The position numbers and the translations under genes were made by a program. Shown here piece after piece: positions 26,713-34,556 of a stretch of DNA of 64,000 nt (positions are counted from its first letter, which is position 1; each line of letters opens with the position of its first letter). This stretch comes from Carboxylicivirga mesophila (GTDB lineage Bacteria; Bacteroidota; Bacteroidia; Bacteroidales; Marinilabiliaceae): contig NZ_JAGUCN010000013.1 of the NCBI RefSeq assembly GCF_018271975.1, forward strand, positions 1 to 64,000, read 5' to 3'. Under the pieces are notes generated by a model. That model did not search any database and was not told the DNA's origin. It saw only the letters and a program-made list of their open reading frames with translations.

Positions 26713-28128
26713 TTTATCTCTTCACTCTTCACTCTTCACTAATGGCCTGCCGAATGCATTCAAGATGATACAGCTTCGCCTCCTCAGTCACACTGTGTGA
26801 GTCAACTACTAGTTGATATGCACGTGGCTAAGCGGTTTCCTCTAAAGAAACATTTAAACCACTAATGAGGTTGAGACCAAGCCCAACATCATTTAAGTAA
26901 GATTCCAGAGAATACAGGCAATTCAACTTCTGTTATACACCAAAAAATGCCATTGGTTACCCTAATAGCACACTCTTTTGTTATCGAATTGGTGTATGTT
27001 GCCAGCCAGCTCTGTTAGCGCTTACTGAACGGTTTTCTGAAGTAGTGACCTGGTAATGGACAGTTGGTTGAAACTGATAGGCGTATTGACCAGCAACCAG
27101 CCTGCCAGAGTACTTATGTAAGCTCGTTATACTTACATGAACTAACTTAGATAGGGCAGCCGCCAATATATAATAGGTAATTAATTGCAATTTCTGGTAT
27201 TTGTCCAAAACCTCTCTCTAGATTATATGCGAATTTAATAAAAATGTAGATTTTGAAAGGCTTTGTTAATAAATTATAGGCCTTATTAAGGATGAAAAAT
27301 CACTAAATATTGGTGATTGTTATGCCAATTACGCGCAAAAAAGGTGCTTTGTCATATATCGATTACACCAATTGATACCATTTAAATATTATGATGCACT
27401 GGTATAATGCCGATACATATTCGTCGAGCTTTTTGGAGTGATACCAACTAAAGGTGCATTTTGAATTGTAACCGGTATAATTTTGTCCAGGCACTTTTCA
27501 AGCAATGGTACTTTGCCGAAAACAATACTACACAAGATTTAAACCTAAACAGTTGGGTATTAACATAATGATATGTGGTTAGATATGGGTAACTATTTTA
27601 ATGGGAAGAGCTTATAAATATTGCGACATCATTGACTAATCAGACTTCTATATCTTTTATTAGGTAGGTATTTATACTAAGATAAAATATATTGCAAATA
27701 CCTAAATTGCTCCAAACTTTATCTTTTCCCGGATTCTACAACCTGAGCCGCTGTTTAATAACGTTTACTCAGCGGCTTTCTTTTAAATTAAGTTTAGTAT
27801 TCTTTCAAATGAACTGTTCTGTGCGGGAACCTGTTCAGATGCGGTGACTAAAACTGACACAATTATCTATATCTGCTTAAACTGTAAATTTGTTTGGGAA
27901 AATCTGCCTGCACTTAATTCGCTGTTTACCAAATACTCTTAAGGATTTAAGTCGTTTAAAATTCGTTGAGATTAGCGCGTACGTGCATTTATGCAGATAC
28001 ACATGATATATTCAATTCTCAGAGGCTTTAATAAAACGCCATACAGGTTTTATTACATTTATTACAATGTCTTTATGTTGATGCATATTATTTGGCTTTT
28101 GCTAAAACACCAACACCCTGTCTTATAT
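26713..28128. other. 1.4-kb gene-free stretch left of the prophage
   Basis: No ORF with coding character on either strand. Visible items are a long-range inverted pair ATACACCAA (26935 region) and TTGGTGTAT (26988 region), and the terminator hairpin at 27746-27784. A 75-residue minus-strand ORF at 26981-27208 matches no family I know. The strong plus-strand terminator with no gene before it makes an unannotated RNA possible. Confidence 0.5.
27746..27784 (+). terminator. orphan rho-independent terminator
   Basis: AGCCGCTG and CAGCGGCT form a perfect 8-bp GC-rich stem around a 16-base loop, followed by TTCTTTTA. No plus-strand gene ends within 1 kb upstream. Confidence 0.65.
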
Positions 28129-28148
28129 TTGATATTATGTTATTTTTA
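28129..28148. repeat. left attachment repeat (attL), XerD-arm-like
   Basis: TTGATATTATGTTATTTTTA, identical to 34669-34688. Bases 28135-28145 (TTATGTTATTT) match the E. coli dif XerD arm TTATGTTAAAT at 9 of 11 positions, with a 6-base spacer TTGATA before it as in dif. The XerC side (ctgtcttatat) is poorly matched. Confidence 0.7.
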
Positions 28149-28243
28149 TAAATATTATAATTGTGGTGTCAATTTACTGTCACCCGATTACAACTAGCTT
28201 TGCCGTGTGTGAATCGGGATAACAAAACTTAGTTATCCGAACG

Positions 28244-28822
28244 TTGAAAAAGATTGATTTAAAATATTACTCCTTTGTTGATGACAAATACATTGTTCGT
28301 TTGGGCAATGGTCACGAATATGAGTTTAAGCAAGAACGGCAAGCTAAAGCATTTCTGGTAAAAACATCAAAGTATCTTACCGAACAATTGAATTTTAGTA
28401 ATCACATATTTACTAATGTGATTTTGACGTATAGACAAAATTATTTGTTGTTCAGTCCTAACTCTGGAAAACGTCAGGCCGATGTATATCAAGCTGAAAG
28501 AGATATAAATGATTTTATAAACGCTATTCATAAATCATTAGAAAAGGCTATTTGGATGGGTAGCACAAACAATGGTAATTACATTGTTTTCTCTGCTTTT
28601 TACTATGTCTGTTATGCTTTGAGAAATATATGTGCTAATCTAAATGTGTTGGCTGAACGTCAGAAATTGACGTCTTTAAAATATCAGCTATCATCCTATC
28701 AGCGTGAAATTAATTTAATCGAAACATCTTTAAACGAATTTGAGCAAATGAAAGCGGTACGCATCTTTGAGCGTGCCAGATATACTGATATAGAATCTAT
28801 TAACATGGCTAAGGTAGTTTAA
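28244..28822 (+). CDS. unknown phage protein, 192 aa
   Basis: Not recognised. The start is a TTG; no ATG is available near the N-terminus. Residues 1-75 are mixed alpha/beta (KYIVRLGNGHEYEFKQE), 105-135 contain a hydrophobic stretch (GNYIVFSAFYYVCYALRNICANL), and 140-175 is a likely coiled coil. First gene of the element; followed by its own terminator. A regulatory or early-membrane role is possible but not supported by any motif. Confidence 0.65.
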   Translation: MKKIDLKYYSFVDDKYIVRLGNGHEYEFKQERQAKAFLVKTSKYLTEQLNFSNHIFTNVILTYRQNYLLFSPNSGKRQADVYQAERDINDFINAIHKSLEKAIWMGSTNNGNYIVFSAFYYVCYALRNICANLNVLAERQKLTSLKYQLSSYQREINLIETSLNEFEQMKAVRIFERARYTDIESINMAKVV

Positions 28823-28836
28823 CTACCTTTTTTTTT
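28811..28836 (+). terminator. terminator of the first phage gene
   Basis: AAGGTAG and CTACCTT form a 7-bp stem around TTTAA (which contains the stop codon), followed by a run of eight T. Confidence 0.8.
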
Positions 28837-28856
28837 ATACCCTAAAATAAAGTAAA

Positions 28857-29060
28857 ATGAAAAGAGTATTAGTAGAGATTCTAGCAGCATTACTAAGCTG
28901 TTTAAAAGACGGTCAGAATGTAACTGTTTATGTTGGGAAAGCTAATCAATTTGTATTTCACAATACAATGGCTAAAAGTGAAATACTTGAACAAGCAAGA
29001 AAGATAAAGCATAGACAAGAGGTTATTAGTGAGCTTAAAGTGTATACACCTGATAACTGA
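28857..29060 (+). CDS. small unknown phage protein, 67 aa
   Basis: Not recognised. Starts MKRVLVEILAALLSCLKDGQ and has a strand-rich middle (NVTVYVGKANQFVFHNT) and a basic helix (ILEQARKIKHRQEVI). It lies 34 bases after the upstream terminator and 19 bases before the next small gene. Confidence 0.6.
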   Translation: MKRVLVEILAALLSCLKDGQNVTVYVGKANQFVFHNTMAKSEILEQARKIKHRQEVISELKVYTPDN

Positions 29061-29079
29061 TAATAAAAGACTAAGAAGT

Positions 29080-29241
29080 ATGAAAACGTTGATTGTGCAA
29101 GTAGATGTAAATGGCGGTGAATATTGCAGTTATACAAGAATTAAATGTAAAAGTTGGTTACAACTAGATAAAAGGGTTCTTGTGGTTGATTTGGTAATAA
29201 TAACTTTTGATGAAGATATTCTTGACATTGAAGAATTGTAA
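29080..29241 (+). CDS. small unknown phage protein, 53 aa
   Basis: From the ATG MKTLIVQVDVNGGEYCSY; a longer reading from 29029 overlaps the preceding gene and is less likely. Acidic end (ITFDEDILDIEEL). No family recognised. Its stop is directly followed by a terminator hairpin. Confidence 0.5.
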   Translation: MKTLIVQVDVNGGEYCSYTRIKCKSWLQLDKRVLVVDLVIITFDEDILDIEEL

Positions 29242-29243
29242 AT

Positions 29244-29268
29244 AAAAAGAGGGTTTACCCCTCTTTTT
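29244..29268 (+). terminator. terminator before the rep gene
   Basis: AAAAAGAGGG and CCCTCTTTTT pair over 10 bp around TTTAC. The symmetric A- and T-runs allow termination in both directions. It separates the early genes from rep. Confidence 0.75.
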
Positions 29269-29311
29269 GGTTGGCTTGTCAATACGCCCACAACTTCAAA
29301 AACCTTATGTA

Positions 29312-30421
29312 ATGGATTTAGAACCAGTTTATTTAGATAACGGACTTATACGGATGCCATGTCTATCCGTATCCCCTACCGCCGTGACCGCTTATACCCG
29401 CTTGATGGATTTCAATGGAAACTTTAAAACGTGGAATACTGGAATTAAGCCACCTTGCGAAAACAAGGAAAAAGGATTTATCAGCAAGAAAGGGCAAAAA
29501 GCTTTAGAGCGTGCGGTGTATTGGTTTCTGTATAGTGTAGATCCAAATATCGTAAACTCTGGAAAGGGTAAAGAGAAAATTACTTTCCTGACTTTAACAC
29601 TACCCAGTAAACAAGTTCATTCTGATAAGGAAATTAAAGACAAATGTCTCAAGCAGTTTTTGACAGAAATCAGGGCGAAGTATGAGGTTGAAAAATTCAT
29701 ATGGAAAGCAGAAAAGCAAGGTCAAGGGCAATTACATTTTCATATCCTACTGGATAAGTATATAGATGCGAAAGAAGTTAGAACCATTTGGAATAGAATT
29801 ATTAACAAGCTGCATTACGTGTATGAGTATCACAAAAAAATGAATGCGCTTTCATGGTCTGATTATAGGGATATGAGATTGAAAGAAATCAAAGGAAAGC
29901 CCAGTGAAAAAGATAAGCAACGCATAAGAAAAGCTTATAAAGCTGGTTGCGCTGCTAATTGGATGAATCCAAACAGTACAGATATAGAAAACCTACGAAA
30001 GGTTGGAAATATAGCTGCCTATGTTGGCAAGTATATGAGCAAAGAACATAAAGGAATAGCAAAGGAAAATTTAAAAGTTGATGGTCGTATCTGGTTTTCA
30101 AGTCAATCAGTTAGTAAAATGAAAAATCTTTTACTGGTGGCTGCTGATGATATGACATACATTGAAGAGTTTGCAGATATGATAAAGCGGTACCAGGACA
30201 CAAATAAAGTTTATGAGTCTGAACATGCTTTAATGCTTGGTGTGCCTATCGACCAATTAAAGTATAAAGGTTATAAAACCATCCCTGAAGAGTTTGCCCA
30301 ATATTGTAGGGAACTGTTCTCCCCTGTCAAGCAAAAAGTCATTGAATTTAATCAAGCTGTAAAACAAGAAATTAAGCAAATAATAAATAACGAACCTAAA
30401 CAATTACAACTATGTATGTAG
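29312..30421 (+). CDS. rolling-circle replication initiator (HUH Rep)
   Basis: 369 residues from MDLEPVYLDNGLIRM; a TTG start at 29267 would lie inside a terminator. Motif 1 is ITFLTLTLPSK (about 85-95). Motif 2, the metal site, is GQLHFHILLDKY with H142-F143-H144. Motif 3 is IAAYVGKYMSKE with tyrosines 237 and 241 and Lys240, the nicking residues. It nicks the double-strand origin and starts strand displacement. The YVGKYMSK form resembles Rep proteins of Bacteroidetes ssDNA phages and small plasmids. Its last 10 bases overlap the next gene. Confidence 0.88.
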   Translation: MDLEPVYLDNGLIRMPCLSVSPTAVTAYTRLMDFNGNFKTWNTGIKPPCENKEKGFISKKGQKALERAVYWFLYSVDPNIVNSGKGKEKITFLTLTLPSKQVHSDKEIKDKCLKQFLTEIRAKYEVEKFIWKAEKQGQGQLHFHILLDKYIDAKEVRTIWNRIINKLHYVYEYHKKMNALSWSDYRDMRLKEIKGKPSEKDKQRIRKAYKAGCAANWMNPNSTDIENLRKVGNIAAYVGKYMSKEHKGIAKENLKVDGRIWFSSQSVSKMKNLLLVAADDMTYIEEFADMIKRYQDTNKVYESEHALMLGVPIDQLKYKGYKTIPEEFAQYCRELFSPVKQKVIEFNQAVKQEIKQIINNEPKQLQLCM

Positions 30422-30642
30422 CAAACAAAATTCATTTCTATGCCAATTTTCAAGGCATGTATATTAATAAGCTTTTCACATTTGAAGTGAATGGAATGCA
30501 AGCTTGCTTGAGAATATTAAAACAATTTGTTGAGCGCGGTAATATTATAAAAGCGGTGTACATCACCGCTGTTAATCATGAGACTGGCGAAGTCATCAAC
30601 GAAAAACAAAGTGTTGAAGAATTGATGATGAGAATCTTTTAA
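30412..30642 (+). CDS. small unknown phage protein, 76 aa
   Basis: Overlaps the end of rep by 10 bases, suggesting coupled translation. Sequence: a strand-rich start (KIHFYANFQG), NGMQACLRILKQFVERGNIIKAVYITAVNHETGE, and an acidic helix at the end. No family recognised; the position next to Rep suggests a replication or copy-control role, unproven. Confidence 0.6.
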   Translation: MYVANKIHFYANFQGMYINKLFTFEVNGMQACLRILKQFVERGNIIKAVYITAVNHETGEVINEKQSVEELMMRIF

Positions 30643-30706
30643 CCTTAAATTACACCTAGTTTACTTTAAAAGTTCATTTTAAAAGTTCACTTTAACCCTT
30701 TAAGTC

Positions 30707-30913
30707 ATGGAATTAACCGTAAAGGATTTACAGATATTTTACAATTGTAGTAAACCAACTGCATTACATAGGAAGCAAGAAATTATAAGCGCTCTGGAAT
30801 TACCAAAGAATAAAAAGCGCATTCTTTTGCTTCATTTGGCCAAGTATGAGGGATTAACAGTTGACGAATGTAAACAAGTAATTAAGCTTTATAAAGTGGC
30901 AAAAACAGGCTAA
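30707..30913 (+). CDS. small HTH protein
   Basis: 68 residues. LTVKDLQIFYNCSKPTALHRKQEIISAL fits a helix-turn-helix in which NCSKPTALHRK is the recognition part. The second half (HLAKYEGLTVDECKQVIKLY) is helical. A plausible regulator of the phage, like the excisionase/regulator proteins in other small phages. It lies between Rep and the structural genes and is followed by a terminator. Confidence 0.6.
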   Translation: MELTVKDLQIFYNCSKPTALHRKQEIISALELPKNKKRILLLHLAKYEGLTVDECKQVIKLYKVAKTG

Positions 30914-30950
30914 AAAAGGTCAAATAAAGATAACATTAGTAAACAATGGT

Positions 30951-30980
30951 AAAAGCGCTCCTATGGGGTGCTTTTTTTTT
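30951..30980 (+). terminator. terminator between replication and structural genes
   Basis: AAAAGCGCTCC and GGGGTGCTTTT pair around TAT with G-U pairs, followed by further T residues. It would reduce read-through from the rep side into the capsid genes. Confidence 0.75.
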
Positions 30981-31022
30981 GCTCATGCTTTTAAAAACTA
31001 ATAATAACAAAAACAGAAAAGC

Positions 31023-31712
31023 ATGAAAATTAAATCATTTACTGGTCAATCTGAAATAGATGGCCTACGCGTACACAAACCTATCATGGGTATTGTAGTT
31101 AAAGCAAATACCGCTTTAGCGAATGAGACAATTGAAATTAAGCGTTTGAACTCTGCCACTGGTGAGAATGAAAGTATTTGTGCCAGAACTCCTATTATTA
31201 CAATGGGTGAAATTTCATCACAATTGGAGGGCTTTATGTCAATTGCTGCTGGTGATTCATTGGCCGTTGTGTTGATTGCAAACGGTGGTTTGAAACTTGA
31301 TACTGATAAGTATCTAGAAATCGAGATGGGTTCTCTTGATGGAACAAAGCAGTATGATATTTACGGTTTGGAAGAAAACAATCTTACCGATAAGGCATTC
31401 AAATATGAACGCTTTACTATTCCTGCTGGTGAGGATTTGAAAAAGTACGGTGTCATGGATTCTGATTTATTGGCCTTGCCTGTTACTGGATTAGTTAACC
31501 TGAAAGTTTGGGCTAACGATAACGTAACTATGGAATACTCGCCTGTTGAGTTGCAAGCCATTGCAAACCTCGAAAATGATATCGTGAAAGTAGGTACTAC
31601 TGTAAAGTATGGTTACGATAAGTATTACTTGGTGTCAATCTCTGATATCAAAGAATTGGAAATCGAGACCAATGGTAATACTTACCAGTTTTTCATGATT
31701 GATAAAATTTAA
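31023..31712 (+). CDS. candidate major capsid protein, all-beta
   Basis: 229 residues, no membrane span. The sequence alternates strands and turns throughout and seems to hold two comparable halves: one to about residue 125 (ETIEIKRLNSATGENESI ... KLDTDKYLEIEMGSLDG) and a second after it (FKYERFTIPAGEDLKK ... LKVWANDNVTMEYSP). This is what a double beta-barrel capsid protein of the PM2/FLiP type would look like, though it is shorter than those. First and largest plain gene of the structural set, which also fits the major capsid protein. No sequence motif proves it. Confidence 0.5.
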   Translation: MKIKSFTGQSEIDGLRVHKPIMGIVVKANTALANETIEIKRLNSATGENESICARTPIITMGEISSQLEGFMSIAAGDSLAVVLIANGGLKLDTDKYLEIEMGSLDGTKQYDIYGLEENNLTDKAFKYERFTIPAGEDLKKYGVMDSDLLALPVTGLVNLKVWANDNVTMEYSPVELQAIANLENDIVKVGTTVKYGYDKYYLVSISDIKELEIETNGNTYQFFMIDKI

Positions 31713-31726
31713 GGAGGGTTTCAATT

Positions 31727-32293
31727 ATGGGATTATTCAAAAAGATTTTCGGAAAGAAAGGATTCTTCGACAAAATTGGACGAGGAATTGACAAGGCAAG
31801 TGGTGGATTATCAAGTAAGTTGCTGAATGGTGTGAAAAAAATTGCCTACTCTGTGCCTGTTGTTGGCCCTATTGCTAAAGTGGCTGTTGAGGATATTGGC
31901 GGGGCTTTGGTTGGTAGTATGGGCGATGCTGCTGTAAGGGATGGAATTGTTAAGGCTGATAAGATTGCACAAACAGTCTTAAAGTCAACTGCAACTAGTA
32001 TAAGCAATCCAACCCTTGCTAAAGAGGTAGGTAATGCCATTGCTCTAGGTATACAGAAAGAAGTGAAAACCCAAACAGGTATGAACTTACCGATTGCAAG
32101 CGCTACTACTGCCCCATCGCGTGAAGCTTTGAATCCATCAGGTAGTAATACGATGGATAAAATCAAAGCAAAGCTGTTACAGGTTTGGGAACATGTAAAG
32201 AAGTATTGGTATTTCTATACTGGTGGAATTGTTGTACTGGGTCTTATTTACTTCTTGAGTAAAGGAACTGGCCGTAAAAAGTGGAGGGTTTAA
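31727..32293 (+). CDS. phage membrane protein, Gly-rich with C-terminal span
   Basis: 188 residues. The first 20 residues are basic and amphipathic (GLFKKIFGKKGFFDKIGRG). A Gly/Ala/Ser-rich middle (VVGPIAKVAVEDIGGALVGSM) follows. A membrane span lies near the end (YWYFYTGGIVVLGLIYFLS), with a basic tail. Preceded by a strong Shine-Dalgarno site AAGGAGGG at 31711-31718. Likely a virion membrane protein; the arrangement also resembles pilot or minor vertex proteins. Confidence 0.65.
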   Translation: MGLFKKIFGKKGFFDKIGRGIDKASGGLSSKLLNGVKKIAYSVPVVGPIAKVAVEDIGGALVGSMGDAAVRDGIVKADKIAQTVLKSTATSISNPTLAKEVGNAIALGIQKEVKTQTGMNLPIASATTAPSREALNPSGSNTMDKIKAKLLQVWEHVKKYWYFYTGGIVVLGLIYFLSKGTGRKKWRV

Positions 32294-32295
32294 TC

Positions 32296-32703
32296 ATGCC
32301 AAGAAATTATAACATGCCGGGCGGTTATTTACCGCCCCAATACAATCAGGGTTACAATGGTCAGTCGTATGTGGCTAACAATTATCGCCCTGCGTATCAT
32401 TCGCAACCTCGTAAAAAATCAGGTTGTAAACTTGGTCAGGATAAAAAAGGCCGTCCGTGTATTACTGGTTGGAATAAATCTCGTGGGCGTGGTTTTATCT
32501 CGTTTGTGGCTGTTCCGTGTGAAAAGTCGAAAACTAAGAGTCCTAACTCTGATAAGTGGGTCGCATCGGTTCAGTTTCCTGATGGAAAAAAGACTTTCAC
32601 AGCATTTTACAATGTGAATAGTAAAAAGCTGACTATTCCAGATTTGCAGATGGTGGCCAATCCTGCTAAAAACTATTTTGGAACATTCGTAAAGCGTAGG
32701 TAA
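32296..32703 (+). CDS. basic phage structural protein
   Basis: 135 residues from MPRNYNMPGGYLPPQYN, with GGAGGG 8 bases upstream; a GTG start at 32281 is less likely. The N-terminal 40 residues are Gln/Asn/Tyr/Gly/Pro-rich, as in disordered virion tails. The rest is very basic (KKSGCKLGQDKKGRPC, GWNKSRGRGF) and strand-rich, ending in FVKRR. Could contact the packaged DNA. No family recognised. Confidence 0.6.
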   Translation: MPRNYNMPGGYLPPQYNQGYNGQSYVANNYRPAYHSQPRKKSGCKLGQDKKGRPCITGWNKSRGRGFISFVAVPCEKSKTKSPNSDKWVASVQFPDGKKTFTAFYNVNSKKLTIPDLQMVANPAKNYFGTFVKRR

Positions 32704-32705
32704 TT

Positions 32706-32858
32706 ATGTGGAGATGGATTGATAAAATAGGAACTGGCATCACTAAAGTACAGAAGTTCTTTAAGTTCATGGATGCCTTAAACCAAGGTTTGCAAGCTTT
32801 TAAGGAAGCTTGGGACGGTGTAAACAAGGAAAAGGAGGTGAATGATGTTGAATCTTAA
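32706..32858 (+). CDS. small amphipathic phage protein, 50 aa
   Basis: Starts MWRWIDKIGTGITKVQKFF and continues FKFMDALNQGLQAFKEAW: one long amphipathic helix. It begins 2 bases after the previous stop and overlaps the next start by 17 bases, which supports it as a real gene of the operon. Possibly a peripheral membrane component of the virion. Confidence 0.55.
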   Translation: MWRWIDKIGTGITKVQKFFKFMDALNQGLQAFKEAWDGVNKEKEVNDVES

Positions 32859-33384
32859 AAAAGTAAAGTGGTATGTTTGGCTACTTCTCGCCCTTGTTGT
32901 TGTTGTTGCTCCTGTTGCTGTGTTCTTTTTATATCCTCTTTGGAGGGAACAACAAGAACTGAAAAAAGTACCTTATACTGGTAGCGACCAAACAAGAGGT
33001 ATTAGAAACAATAATCCTTTAAACCTCCGCCAAACTGAAATAAAATGGCGTGGTGAATCTGTAAAGGATGATGACCCAGATTTTGAAGAGTTTGATTCTA
33101 TGATGTTGGGTGTACGTGCTGGCTTGCGCAATATGCGAACATTATACCAACGTGATGGTAAAAACACAATTGCCAAAATTGTTAGCACTTGGGCACCATC
33201 GCATGAGAATGATACTGAATCATATATTCAGTTTGTTGTCAATGAGTCGGGCTATGAACGTGATGAGCATTTGAACTGGAATAGTGAAGAACTTTATCCA
33301 GTTGTTAAGGCCATGTGTAAAATTGAATCTTTGTATAACCTTGAAAAATCATTGTATGATGAAGCTTGGCAAAACATTGATTAA
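32842..33384 (+). CDS. membrane-anchored lysozyme-like virion protein
   Basis: 180 residues. A strong Shine-Dalgarno AAGGAGGT (32832-32839) precedes two adjacent ATGs; the second fits the usual spacing better. Residues 8-35 are a membrane span (WYVWLLLALVVVVAPVAVFF). The soluble part has the phage signature RGIRNNNPLNLRQ and WRGE, then FDSMMLGVRAGLRNM, SYIQFVVNESGY. This domain is common in phage structural/lytic proteins thought to open peptidoglycan during entry or lysis. Fits the transglycosylase of membrane-containing phages. Confidence 0.75.
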   Translation: MMLNLKKVKWYVWLLLALVVVVAPVAVFFLYPLWREQQELKKVPYTGSDQTRGIRNNNPLNLRQTEIKWRGESVKDDDPDFEEFDSMMLGVRAGLRNMRTLYQRDGKNTIAKIVSTWAPSHENDTESYIQFVVNESGYERDEHLNWNSEELYPVVKAMCKIESLYNLEKSLYDEAWQNID

Positions 33385-33769
33385 CATCTTAAAAAAACAT
33401 TGGTGGGTGCTTTTGCTCCCACTTCTGTTTTTCATCCCGCTAGATAAGGTTAAGAGTTTGGTAAAGTCTATTGGTGGTTATTCAACAAAGGTCGATAAGT
33501 ATCTTTCAATTGCTGAAACTCTGTATTCTGCTATGGCTGCTCCTGGTACTGATGAGTATTTAATGTTTACTATTCTTAAACCTTTAAATGGTGATGAATT
33601 AGTTAAGGTTTATGATGCTTTTGGAAATAAAGGATACGCGTTAGGCGGTGCTTTCTTTGGGGGGTATTCGTTAGACTTATTTGGATGGTTTAATAAGGAA
33701 TTGAGTAGAGAAGAAAAAACCCAAATGCGTAACATTTGGGCTAAGTCAGGTCTATCTCTTTCTTTTTAA
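33356..33769 (+). CDS. membrane protein with an annexin-like repeat
   Basis: 137 residues from MMKLGKTLINILKKHW, overlapping the previous gene by 29 bases; a start 72 bases upstream is possible. One N-terminal span (WWVLLLPLLFFIPL). The soluble part reads LYSAMAAPGTDEYLMFTILK, LNGDELVKVYDAFG, LDLFGWFNKELSREEKTQM. That is the G-T-D-E...L...L...EL..V...FG...DL..W...ELS order of an annexin repeat. In annexins this unit binds calcium and lipid. Here it may bind the virion membrane; function is inferred. Confidence 0.7.
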   Translation: MMKLGKTLINILKKHWWVLLLPLLFFIPLDKVKSLVKSIGGYSTKVDKYLSIAETLYSAMAAPGTDEYLMFTILKPLNGDELVKVYDAFGNKGYALGGAFFGGYSLDLFGWFNKELSREEKTQMRNIWAKSGLSLSF

Positions 33770-33970
33770 TTTCCATCTTTCATAATGTGCTCCTATCCTA
33801 AATCCGATAAACAAGGCAATAAGACAGAAAATAATTAAGGTTTTATAAATGCCTATGCTTTCGGGTGATGGTGTAATAAAGTTCAAAATCATGATTAGAA
33901 ATTTTATAAATAAATTCTTTGTATTTGGAGGTGAATTATTCGCCTCCTCTACAATATTAACAATTTTCAA
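33752..33970 (-). CDS. small membrane protein, minus-strand reading (alternative)
   Basis: 72 residues, or 46 from an internal ATG. One span (IYKTLIIFCLIALFIGF) followed by RIGAHYERWKLKRKR, a convincing positive-inside tail. It would be the only leftward gene of the phage. It ends inside the tail of the annexin-like gene. Either this or the plus-strand reading is likely real, perhaps both. Confidence 0.3.
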   Translation of the reverse strand: MKIVNIVEEANNSPPNTKNLFIKFLIMILNFITPSPESIGIYKTLIIFCLIALFIGFRIGAHYERWKLKRKR

Positions 33971-34094
33971 CGATGAAACACTTATTCAAATTATCAGCGA
34001 AATTAAAAACATATTGGTTGTTGTGCTTGTACACCTTGTTTCTAGTGGCATTCGTTGGATGTACAAAAAAATATGTCGAACCTCAAAAAAATAA
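33849..34094 (+). CDS. small membrane protein, plus-strand reading
   Basis: 81 residues (or 68 from the internal ATG at 33888). One membrane span near the end (NILVVVLVHLVSSGIRWMY) and a basic tail (KKICRTSKK), as in small holins. It overlaps the lipoprotein gene by 122 bases in another frame, and a minus-strand ORF covers the same DNA. The plus strand agrees with all other phage genes. Confidence 0.4.
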   Translation: MPMLSGDGVIKFKIMIRNFINKFFVFGGELFASSTILTIFNDETLIQIISEIKNILVVVLVHLVSSGIRWMYKKICRTSKK

Positions 34095-34467
34095 TGATAT
34101 GGTAGTAATTAGCCAGGAGGATTTTAAACAATTCGCTCGTCAGTACTTTGGAACTGATAGAGTACATGTTGAACCTTTTTATAAGATAAAAAAGTCGGAT
34201 GGTGCTTATACATCAAATACTGTAGGTGGTTTAGGTGAATTAGTAATGATAAGTAAAGCCGTTGTTACTGCTGGTAGCAGTAACGATTCATTTCTTTATA
34301 TTACTTCGTATGATGACCCAAACAATGGTGGTAGTACTATGGAAAACTTTGGTGCTGAAGGAATGGTAGCGGGTACCCGTCATGAATTTGAAAACATTCT
34401 TTGTTGTAAGTTAGATGCAACGGATTGTCATGTAATTGCTTATGGCTATAAAGCCAAACGCTACTAA
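33973..34467 (+). CDS. phage-encoded lipoprotein
   Basis: 164 residues. A lipoprotein signal (LCLYTLFLVAFVGC, Cys at about 29) is followed by a soluble domain with FKQFARQYFGTDRVHVEPFY, GGLGELVMISKAVV and CCKLDATDCHVIAYGY. No family recognised. A lipoprotein as the last gene of a small phage could be a superinfection-exclusion protein or a virion surface component; both are guesses. Confidence 0.65.
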   Translation: MKHLFKLSAKLKTYWLLCLYTLFLVAFVGCTKKYVEPQKNNDMVVISQEDFKQFARQYFGTDRVHVEPFYKIKKSDGAYTSNTVGGLGELVMISKAVVTAGSSNDSFLYITSYDDPNNGGSTMENFGAEGMVAGTRHEFENILCCKLDATDCHVIAYGYKAKRY

Positions 34468-34475
34468 AAAAAAAT

Positions 34476-34494
34476 GCCCCGACGTTTCGGGGCG
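34476..34494 (-). terminator. hairpin with A-run on its left; leftward terminator or phage structure
   Basis: GCCCCGA and TCGGGGC pair around CGTT just after the last phage gene. The preceding A9 means a U-run only for leftward transcripts; on the plus strand there is no T-run. It may also be a replication or packaging hairpin. Confidence 0.5.
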
Positions 34495-34556
34495 TGACAT
34501 AATTTTTCTTTTAACCTAAAACACTAGGTCAATACGAAAATAGTAAATATAAATTT

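Noticed and set aside
26981-27208. 75-residue minus-strand ORF left of the prophage
   Set aside because: No family, no operon context, ordinary length for a chance ORF; left as part of the gene-free region.
27991-28197. 68-residue plus-strand ORF spanning the left attachment repeat
   Set aside because: AT-driven Tyr/Leu/Ile-rich reading with no start context; crosses the integration point, so it would be an accidental fusion.
28244-34467. Filamentous phage (Inoviridae) as identity of the prophage
   Set aside because: No Zot-type assembly ATPase and no 30-60-residue coat protein pattern; an all-beta capsid candidate is present instead.
28244-34467. Microviridae (gokushovirus-like) prophage
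   Set aside because: No ~500-residue VP1 capsid protein; too many membrane proteins.
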